A stretch of 64,000 bases of DNA. It comes from Pollenia angustigena. Lineage: Eukaryota; Arthropoda; Insecta; Diptera; Polleniidae. The notes under the pieces were generated by a model. That model made no database searches, had not been told where the DNA came from, and saw nothing but the letters and a program-made list of their open reading frames with translations. Positions 10,932-21,839 of this stretch are shown here, in pieces. Position 1 is the stretch's first letter. Each line of letters opens with the position of its first letter. Both the position numbers and the translations under genes were made by a program. The DNA lies in contig OV884060.1 in the NCBI GenBank assembly GCA_930367215.1, positions 99,720,151 through 99,784,150 of the forward strand, in the 5' to 3' direction.

Positions 10932-11400
10932 TTCAACCAATGCCCAATAATAAACTAGCCCTAACTACGTAGTAGTGACGAAAACGAACACATTTTATTA
11001 TACATACTCATATTGACTCTATCATCAAGTTTTGTTTACTCGCTTAACATACAAGATATTACATCAATAAAAACAGCTGCTTAACATGGCCCATATGTAT
11101 TATGTATCTATGTATGTATCATGCTTATGCACATAGCTATATGACGCATGCTAGATTGTGTGTAAATTTATGAATGTGTAAAATAGTAGGAAAGTTGAAA
11201 TAATACAAAATCAAGTTATTGTTTAGCTTTGTTTTTGTCCACAGTAACTTCCCGTCCGGATTGTCAGATGGTTTTCAAATTTCATCCCCAAATACTAAAC
11301 TTTTATTCCCAAAAATCTCCAAAAAATTTGTAATTTCATCCAAAGAAATTCCAACTAAATACCTACTTTAAAATTTATAAATAAAACATTTTAACAAACC
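9980..11400 (+). other. Probable first intron of the kelch gene
   Basis: Begins with the donor GTAAGTACTTTTG. AT-rich, with many TACATA microsatellite-like stretches and a 28-plus A-run near 10900-10928. No coding signal. The intron would have to continue beyond the TE cluster. Confidence 0.5.
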
Positions 11401-11419
11401 ATAATTTTTTAATCCAAAT

Positions 11420-11545
11420 TTGTAATATTTTTTAATTAGGATTAAGTTCATCAAATTTAATTTTCATTAACTTATTTTTTTATGAAGAAAGGAATTTTAC
11501 AACATGAAAATTAATTAAAATTGTTATTGATAATTATCTATTCTT
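11420..11545 (-). repeat. Tail fragment of the SINE-like repeat
   Basis: Minus-strand match to the family tail: TTAAGTTCATCAAATTTAAT, ATGAAGAAAGGAATTTTAC, CATGAAAATTAATTAAAAT and TGATAATT are the complements of the tail found at 26.5-28.2 kb. The tRNA-like part is missing. Confidence 0.7.
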
Positions 11546-11643
11546 GACTGTGGCCATCGTTACCGTTATGCGACTAAAGTCGCATTTTTGACCCTTTTTG
11601 ACTGCCGTTCCACTTTTTTGGCCCCTTTGTTTTAAATCCCCTT

Positions 11644-12147
11644 TTGTATAATTTTGTAGTTTTGTGTGCCACTTTTAATATTAGCGATAAGAGACTGAGT
11701 TCATTAAAGGTTTTACATCCAGTATTTATTAATTCCGTTTTTATTGATATAATTACTAACCCAGAGGATTTTGTAAAAGAGTTTAAACTTTTAGAAAACA
11801 GATCAAACGATAAAAGCAATGAAGCAATTTTTAAAATATCTTAGCCTGAAACATTTTGGAACGAAATTGACAATTTAAAAAACTAGGTGACATTATATCC
11901 AAACTTGTTTAAATTTGCTTCGTATGTTTTTACTTTACCACATAGTAGTGCATCCGCTGAGCGGATTTTTTCTAAGTTAGCATTATTAAAAAATAAATTG
12001 TCAAATAGACTGAAAGTAGATACCTGTCAGTCCATGTTATCCGCTTTAAATTTGTATCAAAATAACTTGGACCTTAACCTTTCAATACTTTTATATGCTT
12101 TTTCCTCGAGGTTTTTTCGTAACTTAATTTTTTTGGTAAAAAAGTAA
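11644..12147 (+). pseudogene. hAT transposase C-terminus (dimerisation domain)
   Basis: One reading frame interrupted by two TAG stops (about 11842 and 11884). The final part contains YPNLFKFASYVFTLPHSSAS followed by AERIFSKLALLKNKLSNRLK, the classic C-terminal hAT dimerisation motif (L-P-x-SSA-x-ER-x-FS). Upstream is the weaker NISDKRLSSLKVLHP segment. The catalytic core is absent. It sits 220 bp left of a hAT-like end at 12366, but in an orientation that does not fit being the same element. Confidence 0.85.
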
Positions 12148-12365
12148 AATAATATTTATGTACATATACTTACATATATACATATCGCACCCTAAACACT
12201 AAAGCGTCACAACTCAAAATTTTTCAAAAATGGCTTTTTTTTCATAAATTAATTCTCACTTCACATCTCTAGCTACTTAAATTGAAAAAGGCATAGCAAA
12301 ACTTTCTTTAAATTGGACTTTTTCATAAGGGAACTAATTTTTTTTAAATATTAGCACAATTTTTA

Positions 12366-12480
12366 CCAGTGATGGAAAATTGAAAAATTTAGACCACCAA
12401 GCAAAAGAGCACTTTTTTCAACATTTCTGTACTTTTTTTCAAACATATAAATAAAATACATACACAATTTTTTTTGTTTT
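12366..12480. repeat. Isolated hAT end, CAGTGATGGAAAATT type
   Basis: CCAGTGATGGAAAATTGAAA followed by ACCACCAAGCAAA and GTACTTTTTTTCAAACA matches the left end of the hAT remnant at 6538. No partner end was found to the right, so this is a solo or truncated end. Confidence 0.6.
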
Positions 12481-12779
12481 AAATTAAAATATACCAACAA
12501 GCATATCGTTAGTATAATTCGCAAAGACGCTAAGTCCACTTTTTTCCAAAATTGATATTTTAATGCAAAACGGTAATACTATACAAAATACATATTTTAA
12601 GACAAGAAAAAATGTCATTATGTAGTTTAAAGTTATTGTAATTTTGTGGTTTGCAAAAATGCCCACAAAGTCCACAAAACTACGAAAAATATTAAAAGCA
12701 CGAGCTAACTCCGCGAATAGGTATTAATTTGTTTAATTGTATTTTGTGTTTTTTGTTCTATTTCTCTAAAGCCGTGAAA

Positions 12780-13520
12780 AGTGGAGGTCTAAAAAGAAAC
12801 AAGTTAGAGTGCTATATTCGGCTGTGCCGAATCTTTCTTATCTTAAACTGTGACGATTTGTTATTAATTATGGTTTTAGGTGTACTAAACTGTTTTCTGG
12901 GAGTAGGGTTTCTATGGGGCCTAGGGTAAATTATGTACCGATCTTCACGAAATTTCACAGTCTTATTTCTAGTCCTAAAAAACTGTGACGTACCAAATTT
13001 TGCTACGCTACCGTTATTTTTTACGGTTTTAGGCGTACTAAACTGTTTTCCGGGAGTAGTGTTTATATGGGGCTTGGGTAAATTATGGACGGATCTTCAC
13101 GAAATTTAACAGCGTGATTTCCAGTCAAATAAAACAAATTTTTGCAAAATCTTATCTCATTCCGTGCCTTGTTCCAGCATTTATGTTATTTTTTGTAACA
13201 AAATTATAAATTTTTTTAGGTGGTGGTTCCACATTTTGATTCACAGCTCTGGTCCTACTGATCCGATTTTGCTGGATTTCAATCCCAAACTGCTTAGGAT
13301 AACTACAAGCAATTTGGCATCAAGTTTGTTCAATTCTTTTGAGTTGTTCGAAAGTGAGCGTGTTTTCAACAGACGGACATGGCTAAATCGACTTAGAATT
13401 ACTCAAGGACCCAGAATATATATACTTTAGGGGTCTGAGATGAATAATAAAAAAGTTTCACACGGAATGACAAACTTAATATACCCTCTTCACAACTAAT
13501 TGTGGTGGAGGGTATAAAAA
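12780..13520. repeat. Dispersed fly repeat with about 153-bp internal direct repeats
   Basis: Starts AGTTAGAGTGCTATATTCGG and ends with TATACCCTC and complement GAGGGTATA around 13482-13516. Two direct copies of an 85-bp block (GTACTAAACTGTTTTC, GATCTTCACGAAATTT) lie at about 12870 and 13023. This boundary style recurs at 33672 and 63385. No coding function; class not established. Confidence 0.55.
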
Positions 13521-13532
13521 TAAATACATAGC

Positions 13533-14135
13533 AAGGGTATTCATTTCAGTTTTTTTTTTTTTTGGAAAAATGGAAAAGTGGAAAAATGTAATTTTTGTTA
13601 CAACAAACACAAGGAAAAACTTTTCCACCGAAAGTTGCAATTTAAACAAGCTTAAACCAAGTGTAAACAAATCAGATTGGAAAATTACAATTTTACAATT
13701 TTTAAAGAGTTGGCAATTCACAAACTTCCAATTGAGTGTGGTTGCCACCATATTAAAAATGTTGTTATTTTTCACAAAAAGCACTAAAATTTACATCTCT
13801 TTTTAAGATAATCAACTATGATTCTTTAAACTCCATTTTTATTAAATCAAATTTTACTTTTTTAAAACGTCGTTTTTCAAAACTAAATTAAAAATGAATT
13901 CTATACAAAAAAAATAACTTAAAAATGACGTGACATTTAAATAATCAATTAATTCAATTTTAACTATTTTATTTGGCATCTTGAAAAATATAAATTACTT
14001 CCAAGAATTATATGACAGATTTTTGTTTTTGACAGTTTTGTACCTTTAACTAAAAAAATACCGTTCACATCAACAAGGTGTAATTTTCCTTTTTTCCATT
14101 TTTCCAACCAAAAAAATTTTGAAATGAATACCCTT
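13533..14135. mobile_element. 603-bp TIR element with AGC flanks
   Basis: Starts AAGGGTATTCATTTCA and ends TGAAATGAATACCCTT, with a second pairing block GGAAAAATGGAAAA. AGC occurs immediately outside both ends (13530-13532, 14136-14138), a possible 3-bp duplication. Opposing short frames in the interior are compositional, not genes. Confidence 0.6.
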
Positions 14136-14159
14136 AGCGTCTTTTTAAAAAGGTAAGGA

Positions 14160-14930
14160 ATGAAGGTGTGGAGTGAAGTGAAAGGCGGTCTGAGTTTTGA
14201 AGATTTCGCAAGTAGTTGGGTTCATTTTATAGAAAACAAAGTTCTTTCTGGAAACTATAATCTAAAAAAAATAATCTTTTATAGCGATGGCTGTACGTAT
14301 CAAAATAAAAATTGTGGTATGAGCAATGATGGCAGATAGCTTAAATTCCACAATAGAAGGAGCTATGAAAAAAGAGTAATTAACGTACCTTCAGAATACA
14401 TGATGTTTGTAAAGATGCTCGAAAAAACCCTAGACCCTATGATGTTATGTATTAAGATCAGTGAAGGGCACACACATACTATCACATTTAAGCTTGTGTT
14501 GACGAAATAATAAAGCAACAGCCGAGCGTTCATTGTCACAGACAACACAAAGAAGTTTATAGTGTACATGTGTCCACGTCACACAAGCAGCATTTTTATT
14601 CCTATGCACGCATACATAGGATTTGCAAATGTGCCCATAATCATAATTTTTTCAAAACATTTGATAACGTTCAATTTCTTAAGAGTATCAGACTATCAGA
14701 CCTGGGCGTAATAAAGGTGATAGTAAATGACAGACATAAGAACTATGAAGTACACCCCAAGCAAAGAAATATATTTTAAAATTTCTGATGTATGGAAAAT
14801 ATAACCGCAGAAAATTGATGATAAAATTGATCCTACAGACTTTGAACATTGTCAGCAACTTTATCAAGGAATAAGAAAAATTATTGCAAGAAAGTATGAA
14901 GACTTATCACCGTATTCATAAACGATTGTT
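14160..14930 (+). pseudogene. Decayed transposon-associated protein with FYSDGCTYQN motif
   Basis: The first frame (14160-14338) reads VWSEVKGGLSFEDFASSWVH then IIFYSDGCTYQNKN. Later pieces are VINVPSEYMMFVKML, HNHNFFKTFDNVQFLKSIRL and CQQLYQGIRKIIARKYEDL. This order matches a protein family seen widely in arthropods next to transposons, in which an FxSDxCxxQN segment (possible catalytic Asp) is followed by a VP-x-DY block and an FF-x-x-F block. Several stops and frameshifts are present. The superfamily name is not certain and the recognition is from memory of motif order. Confidence 0.5.
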
Positions 14931-15227
14931 AAATTTGCCAAACGTTTATTAAGGAAAATTTTCATAGAAAATTTCTTTTGTAAACCTTTATATATTTTAA
15001 AATTTTTTTATGAATACAGGCATTACAATTTTTCAAATCAACCTTAAAAATGTATATAGTTATATTATTGTATCTTTTTAATCAATATGAACTGAGCTAG
15101 TCTAAATATAATTTTAATTATTATCGACCTTTTCCAAATTTTATTGTTATGTTTTTTAGAAAACTCTAAACGGGCTTATTAAGGTCTTGTGTTTTATGAA
15201 AATAAAAAGATTATAACATAATTTTTT

Positions 15228-15264
15228 CTTCCGACGTTTCGTTGGAGATTCCCAACATCTTCAG
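15228..15264 (-). other. Hammerhead-like core in a Penelope-type end sequence
   Basis: On the minus strand CTGAAGA is followed by a self-pairing TTGG..CCAA segment and then CGAAACGTCGG. CTGANGA, a stem, then GAAA is the hammerhead ribozyme core order, and CGAAACGTC with CTGAAGATG is common at Penelope-like element ends. Stem III and the cleavage site are not demonstrated. Confidence 0.35.
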
Positions 15265-15898
15265 GGAGATATTTTTATTGATCTATAATCTTTTCGTCAA
15301 TTGTTTTAATTTTACGTTAATTTACAAATTCAGTTTTATACACACAACATAAAACATAAATTTTTTATTAACAACACAAATGAAAACAAACTATTACTAT
15401 TAAAAAATTAATGATAAATTATAAAATTTTGTCAAACTATATCACAGATGGTAAATTATTAAACTGAGTCTAAAGTTTCTGTTTTTTTTTTTTTAATAAA
15501 ATTAATAAAGAAAATTTAATCAAAGATATTTTAAAATTAAAACTGATTGTAGTCCACAATAAAACGAATAAGTTTACAAAGCAAAATGCTAACTCCAAGA
15601 AGTGTGAATTTCCCTCCCAATTGGCGTTGAAAAAGTTTACAAATTTAAAAAACTGAAAAAGCTACAATGTTTTTTGTGTCTCCTGTAAAATTTGAAAAAG
15701 GGACTTAACACATTTGCGAATTAGACTAACGATATATACTTTTATATACGATGCAATATTTAAATTATTGATTGGAAAATTTTACTGAATCCTTTTCTTG
15801 CTATATTTAACCATTTAAAAGGTACTGCATAAAAAACATAGTTTAAATTCAAATAAGGACCAGTCTCATATGGGTGTTTCTACGTTAATAGGTACTAT
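15265..15898. other. AT-rich non-coding stretch
   Basis: No coding frame and no recognisable repeat boundaries beyond A/T tracts. It ends at the CGACG target duplication of the Transib-type element. Confidence 0.5.
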
Positions 15899-16346
15899 CG
15901 ACGCACATAGGGGTTTTTTGCCAATCTAGCCGGACATTAAGCAAACAATTAAATTTAAGAAATGGAAAAATTTAAGTACGCAGCTCGTATAGTGAATTTT
16001 CAAGTCTTTTGTTTGAGATTTGTGGTTTTGGGACACTGTTAAAACCAGTAAAGTTGACTAAATTGCATGCGTGTTCATTGACTTTTTACGGTTTTGGGAG
16101 GTTTACAATATATTTTTTTGTAGATAAACGAATGAAGATTTTACATTGATTTTTTTTTCTGTGAAAGACTATAAAACAGCTAATTATGAAAATTTTTAGA
16201 AAAATTTTATTAGAAGTTTTTATGATAAAAAAATTAGTTCGAAATTAAAAAAAAAAAAATCGATTTTTTTGTTCACTTTTTTGAAAAAAAAAAAAATTTA
16301 AAAGGTTTTTGAAGGTGAAGCCCGCTGAGCTCTTAAAAATGTTATA

Positions 16347-17390
16347 GGTAGGTAGGTAGGTAGAAAGGCCGGTGTGAAGTTTCCTTCACACCTTCACCCA
16401 GAGACCAATATGGTCCATTGTGACGCCTTAATTAGAGATAGCTAAGAAGGTATAAAGTAGGTGAAGTAAGCAGCAAAAGCATAAGACAGATCCGAAAGAT
16501 AGGTAGAAAAGAAAGGAAAGAAAAGAAGGTAAAGGACCAACCCCGAGAGAAATCCCACTTTAACCAAATCCGCCCTACGTGCGGTTAGCACCCAGTCTCC
16601 CCTCGCGCAGCCAGGCCATCCCCATTACGAATCCTATCAGATTCTCGAGTCCGCAACCCGAGACATCCCCTAATTCGCCCTGGAATCTACTGCCCAGCCA
16701 CCTCAACCTGCTATCCTGCAACCTGGGACAGTGGCACAGAAAGTGCTCAACTGACTCCAAGTCCTCAGGGTCCTCGCACAACCTGCATATATCCGACAAG
16801 TCGGATCCCATCCTCACCGCCATCCTGCCTATCATACAGTGGCCCGTGATAATTCCTATCATGGTCCTAACGCAGACCCTGCTCCTGCCCAACAGCGACA
16901 CCGAATCGGACTTCCTAAGCACCGGCCACAGTGTCCGTGATACCCGACAGTCCGTTCGTCTCCCCCAGGCCCGATTGGTCACGCTCAGTATCCATTCCCT
17001 AATTCTACCAAAATAGAAGCCCAATGGAGGCCTAACCGCCTCCACACAGTCAGGATCCTCCATCTCTGAGCCCTGTCTTGCCAACTCATCAGCAATCTCA
17101 TTGCCGCCTATATCGCAATGACCCGGCACCCAGCATAACCTTAGCAGATACTCCCCTAAGGCTCCCCTCAGAGCCCTCCTACACTCATCAACTAGCCTGG
17201 AGTTCACATAACAGCCCCTTACGGCCATAAGAGCCGCCTGGCTGTCCACATATATAGTGACCTCCGAGACCCTATCGATGTTGTCCCTCATCAGTTCCAC
17301 GGCCCTCCAGACCCCCAGAACCTCCTCTTGAAAAACACTGCAGTCGTCAGGAAGCCTATATGACCTTCTTATGTTCAGATCCTTCAAAAA
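16347..17390 (-). mobile_element. 5'-truncated LINE insertion, RNase H end
   Basis: A 12-bp target duplication (AAAAATGTTATA) flanks it at 16335-16346 and 17391-17402. The 3' end lies at the left, marked by tandem CCTA repeats (GGTAGGTAGGTAGG on the plus strand). Only the last part of ORF2 is present. High GC contrasts sharply with the AT-rich host element. Confidence 0.85.
16575..17390 (-). pseudogene. LINE ORF2 fragment: RNase H and C-terminal zinc finger
   Basis: The RNase H region includes VTIYVDSQAALMAVRG and LCWVPGHCDIGGNEIADELA (the Asp, His and Asp positions of RNase H). A C-terminal CCHC-like finger follows: CRLCEDPEDLESVEHFLCHC. It resembles the corresponding part of the LINE at 19.1-21.8 kb (SQAAIKTITA, VRGHQGIEGNEEVDELA), so both belong to the RNase H-bearing I/LOA-like group. 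The frame is open for about 270 codons but starts mid-protein at the truncation point; the first residues come from flanking DNA. Confidence 0.85.
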
Positions 17391-17858
17391 AAAAATGTTA
17401 TACATCACGATAAAATTTGAAATCTCTACTTTTAAATTAAAAAAAACGTTGCACGTTGTTGCGCCATTTTTTTTTTATGATTTTTTGAAAATTTCAATTT
17501 TTTCTGTTTTTGCTCATCTTGCATAGGTACATATGATAGACACCCTTTCGTCAGTCATAAAATGTTTTCGTTGTACGTAGATGTTTTTTATTTAAATTAT
17601 TACATCTAAGACTAATATTACCTGTGTAAAAAAAGGATGTGCGAAACAGTAAGTAACGGGTTTTAACCACCTGTGCGGCCGCTAAATGACGTTATTTTAT
17701 GGAGCAAAATAAATGTACCTGTTTTGCATAACTTTTAAAATCATTAACAACAAAAATAATATATAATAAAAAATCAAATCTGGGTTCTAGGTACTTAGTT
17801 TTTTTTAATATATATTGTGGTTATAGCATAAAATTGTTATCAGAACCATTTTGAAGCT

Positions 17859-18200
17859 TTGAGAGTAAAATGGAAAAAGTGTATAATACATGGCGCAACT
17901 GTAATGAGTGAGGCATTGTTGCCTATCGGGCTATTATTAGAAGAAGCGTCTGAGGCACGAAATAAACATTTTCGGCTTTACAGGCAGAATTTTGCTAGAA
18001 AGTTTTCGAGGGTTCAGTGTAACAAAGATATTATAAATAGACTTTTGCTCAGTTCTGACCCACTGATTACTAGTACCCTTTACGAAAGAAGCAATTTCTT
18101 TTATGCTTCCAACTGTTCTTGGCTCTGAAGAGAAATCAGATTCAGAAGAGGATGTTGAAGAAGCAGACGAAGAAGAACCATGGCACTCATCATCATCTTA
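17859..18200 (+). pseudogene. Transib/RAG1-like transposase C-terminus
   Basis: Reads IIHGATVMSEALLPIG then EEASEARNKHFRLYRQNFAR and INRLLLSSDPLI, homologous to IHGSEIITHALLPIGQLSEE / AQEARNKDFKSYR in the genes at 55.07 and 60.68 kb. The Glu-rich EEA-EARNK block lies where RAG1 carries its third catalytic acidic residue. After the first stop, an alternative frame continues with an acidic tail to about 18200 (SEEKSDSEEDVEEADEEE), so a small frameshift lies near 18100. The N-terminal two thirds of the protein are missing from the element. Confidence 0.75.
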
Positions 18201-18872
18201 GTGCAAAAGAGAAGTTATTTTAAATAAAATTTGCTGTTACTATTATAAATAAGTTATAATTACGAATATATTAATTATTTTCAGATAAATTAAATACTAT
18301 AAAATACATAAAAGTCATATAAAATCTTAAAAATTAATATGTTTGGAAATTAGCAAAAAAAAATAATTTTTTTTACAGGGTCGTTCCGGGGGAGGGGGGG
18401 GGGGTTTGGAGGGATACCTCCCCCTACCCATAAAAGTTCAAAAATTTAATGCTAATAGTATTAAGGCGTTAGTAATCTATTTCTTTTCATATTTACATTT
18501 TTTTTTTAATATTATTTTATGTAACCGACCTCAAAAGGGGGCACGGCGAAAAGCTTAATTTTACGATCTCATAGGTCTAATTTTAAGTTTTTTAACTTTC
18601 GCCGACGTTAAAAGTTGCATTTGCCAAACGAAAGTATGGGAAAACTTAAAAAAAAATTGCATTTTTCAGAGGTTGGATTAGTTCTTCTAGGGGAACCTTT
18701 TCCTCCTTGGTCCGATTTTATTTATTTTTGAGGTTTACCTGCCTATGACAATATCACATATTTCTGACAAGTTTCATCGATCTAGGGGCACTCAATAACT
18801 TTTAAGAAGCAATATAAGCTAAAACAAAAAGTAATGTCCGGCTAGATTGGCAAAAAACCCATATGTGCGACG

Positions 18873-19073
18873 GCTACATTAAAAAATCATATATAATTTT
18901 TAAATTTGTGGAAATATCAAACGTGTTTAATAATAAATACAGTATACTTTTTTACCAATAAATTGCAATACCTAAATTACCTTAGTTTAGTCATAACTTC
19001 ATGTTTACCTAGAAAAAAGTATCTACCCTGGCCTGTCCCTTTAGTATTCTGTAACAATATCTTTGAAATTTAT
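18873..19073. other. Short AT-rich gap between elements
   Basis: No coding content. It ends with CACATTA (19074-19080), the left target duplication of the following LINE. Confidence 0.5.
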
Positions 19074-19180
19074 CACATTAGGTTAGGTTAGAGTGGCCGG
19101 TCACAAAGACCCCGCATAGACCAAATAGGTCCCTAGCGTTACCACAATTGTACGATAACCCACAGAAGAAAGTAAAAAGG

Positions 19181-20372
19181 TCAGTCAGATGTGATGGTAT
19201 CCAGAGTACCCCACACTCTCTTGACGAATGCCAGGAGTCTCATTAACCCAATTCCAGAGACTTCCCCGAGATCTTGGAGATAATGATCTCCCAGACAGTT
19301 CGCCCTGGAGCGCACGAGTGCCGGACAGTAGCATAGCAAGTGCTCTACCGTCTCCTTTTCCCCTGGTACCCCACAAAATCTACAATTGTCACTATTCAAG
19401 CGCCCCGCCCTATAGGCGTATACCTCAGTCCAACAATGACCCGTTTAAACCTATCAGAAGTCTGCAGTCCCTTCTCGATAGCGACAGAAGAATTCTCGAC
19501 GACTCCGGATCGTAGGATCCCCACATTACCTTGGAAACCCTGCACGTTCTTGTGTTTTCCCAAAACGCCTCTGATCTCCTCCGTATAGCAGAGTCCGTAT
19601 CTCTCCTTATATTCTGAATTGGAGCCGGGATGACCACCATCCTATCGTGTGGTAAACGGGCCCCCCGTTTCGCCAATTCGTCCACCTCTTCGTTGCCCTC
19701 TATGCCCTGGTGACCGCGAACCCAGTAGATATGCACTATCCTATTGACACAGAGTCTATCTATCGAGTCCCTACACTCCTGGACGACAGAGGAGTATGAG
19801 TATTCCGCGGTTATAGTCTTGATCGCCGCCTGACTATCAATGAAAAAGTTTACCTGCGAGTTCTCGGTGCCGGGAACACGTGCCAAATCGGCAGCCATTT
19901 TGGCTGCAAAAACCTCCGCCTGGAAAACGCTGCAGTAATCGGGAAGCTTATACGATTCCCGAATACCCAGTTCCTGGCAGTAGACTGCAGCTCCAACTCC
20001 GTCCTCCATTTTGGAACCATCAGTGTAGAATCTGAAGGTCCCTTGGCCAGATCGGAGTCCAACCAACCAACCGTCCTCTAGGGTAACTCGCGGTTTCCTT
20101 CCAAGTGTCAGTCTCGGAATGGTGTAGTCACTGCTACAATCTATTCCCCTTATTATACTACCGTGACCATAGAGTCCATATGCAAATTGTCCCGTCGCCT
20201 TTAAGCGGATCGCAGACCTTCTTGCAGTTCCTTCTGCCACTAGATGAATCGGCTGCAAGTCCAGGATCACATCCACTGCCGCAGTCGGTGTACTACGCAG
20301 AGCACCGGTGATACTAAATTCGGCGAGTCTCTGTACGCCCGTTAGCATATTCCGGTACGATATCTTATCCAA
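19181..20372 (-). pseudogene. LINE ORF2: RNase H and terminal zinc finger
   Basis: The RNase H domain reads FYTDGSKMEDGVGAAVY (first Asp), FQAEVFAAKMAADLA (Glu), FFIDSQAAIKTI (Asp) and YWVRGHQGIEGNEEVDELAK. A frameshift near 19420 moves to the frame ending NSDNCRFCGVPGEKETVEHL / LCYCPAL, a C-C-H-C finger. Same order as the fragment at 16575-17390. Confidence 0.9.
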
Positions 20373-20389
20373 GGCCGTCCACTACACAA

Positions 20390-21798
20390 GTATCCCGTAG
20401 AGTAAGATTGGTCTCGCCACCGCTGTGTATACCCAATGTGTAAGAGCAGGGGTTAGACCCCACGTTTTGCCTAGCATTCTCTTACATGCGTAGATCGCAA
20501 TCGTTGCCTTTTTCACCCTCTCCTCCACATTCAGTCTCCACGACAGTTTGCTATCCAGTATTACTCCCAGATACTTAGTGTGGTGTTTAAGTTTAGTTTA
20601 GTTTTAGTTTAGGTCTCCTCCATGGACCAACTTTATACCTTTTCGTAAATAGTACTAGGTCCGTCTTCTCGGGATTTACTCCCAGTCCTACTCCGGCTGC
20701 CCACTGGTTGATTATCGCCAATGTAGCCTCCATTACAGAACTAATAGTATTCAGATCCTTGCCAGTAACTATCACCGCCACATCATCCGCGTATGCGGTC
20801 ATCTTTGCTGCCCCGTCCCGAAGTCTATTGAGAAGTTCGTTGACGACAAGCGTCCATAGCATCGGCGAGAGAACCCCTCCCTGGGGGGTTCCCCGGTGTG
20901 CCTTCCTTGTTATCCTGGAGTTGCCCCACGCCGCGGATGTAGTTCTACACCGTAGCAGGTTACCAATCAAGTTTTTAGCATGCGGATGTGCCCCTGTGCG
21001 AGATAAGCTGGCCAAAATTGCCTCTGTGGACACATTATTGAATGCTCCCGCGATATCCAGGAACACACCCATAGCGAAGTCCTTATAGCTCAGGGTCTTC
21101 TCAATCAGCGAGACAACTGAATGAAGTGCCGTCTCAGTTGATTTACCCTTCGTGTACGCATGTTGATTGACAGAGAGAATGGTCGGCCTCATGTTACCCT
21201 TGACATGATAGTCCAAAATTCTCTCCAACGTTTTCAGCAGGAAGGATGTGAGACTTATAGGTCTAAAATCTTTTGGGTACATATGATTGCTCCTGCCCGA
21301 TTTCGGCAGATATACAATCTTAGATATCCTCCAAGATTTAGGCACATAGTTTATCCTCAGACATCCTTTAAAAATTTCCATCAGCCATGGTACTATCCGT
21401 TGTCTACCCCGCTGTAGTTGCGCCGGGATAATTCCGTCAAGACCAGGCGACTTATATGGCTGGAACGAATCGATTGCCCATTCCACCCCCTCATAGGTGA
21501 TAATTCCGCTATCACCATCTGCCAGAACAGAAGTTTCATCAGTTGGAATGGGATCATCAGAGCAGCCCGGAAAGTGTGTATCCACAAGCACCTCCAACGT
21601 TTCCGCGCTGCTCCCTGTCCATTCTCCGTTTTCCCTACAAACCGTACTTGGCATTACCGGACTGCCCACTAGCATCCTCCGCAGTCTTGCCGTTTCGGTT
21701 GTCTTCTCTATATTATCGCAGAAACTTTTCCACGAAGCTCGTTTAGCCCTTCGCACGTCGCGCTTATACACCCTAAGAGCGTCCTTATACTCCAGCAT
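20390..21798 (-). pseudogene. LINE ORF2: reverse transcriptase part
   Basis: RT motifs appear in order: PKDFRPISLTSFLLKTLERI, FLDIAGAFNNV (first catalytic Asp), GTPQGGVLSPMLW, and TAYADDVAVIV (catalytic YADD). After residue 401 the open frame is lost by a frameshift at about 20595, where CTAAACTTA-like sequence repeats; the thumb continues in another frame (KYLGVILDSKLSW). A TAG stop follows near 20388. Inactive as a single protein. Confidence 0.9.
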
Positions 21799-21839
21799 TC
21801 AGACCGGTCGACAATTTTCGCCAGAAACACATTACTAAT

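Larger units (their letters stand above)
15904..18867 (+). mobile_element. Transib/RAG1-type DNA transposon with intact ends
   Basis: The ends are 35-bp inverted repeats with one mismatch (left CACATAGGGGTTTTTTGCCA, right complement CACATATGGGTTTTTTGCCA; both continue ATCTAGCCGGACATTA). An exact 5-bp duplication CGACG flanks them (15899-15903 and 18868-18872). A 5-bp GC-rich CGNCG-type duplication and CACA-initial termini are known features of Transib elements, relatives of RAG1. Inside, only the C-terminal part of the transposase remains (17859-18200), so the copy is non-autonomous. A LINE fragment is nested at 16347-17390. Confidence 0.85.
19081..21827 (-). mobile_element. 5'-truncated LINE with RT and RNase H (I/LOA-like)
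   Basis: The 3' end at the left has a short tandem tail (TTAGGTTAGGTTAG on the plus strand). CACATTA on both sides (19074-19080, 21828-21834) is a plausible 7-bp target duplication. ORF1 and the endonuclease are missing, so truncation occurred in the N-terminal part of the RT. GC content is much higher than the surroundings. Confidence 0.85.

Noticed and set aside
11644..12480. A single hAT element joining the dimerisation domain and the end at 12366
   Set aside because: The end at 12366 faces the wrong way to close that element.
16579..17016. A plus-strand 145-codon frame
   Set aside because: It is antisense to the LINE RNase H domain in GC-rich DNA.
19080..19094. A telomere remnant
   Set aside because: Only two to three units at the exact 3' end of a LINE; better explained as its tail.
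21497..21838. Plus-strand frames opposite the reverse transcriptase
   Set aside because: Antisense shadows of the LINE ORF2.
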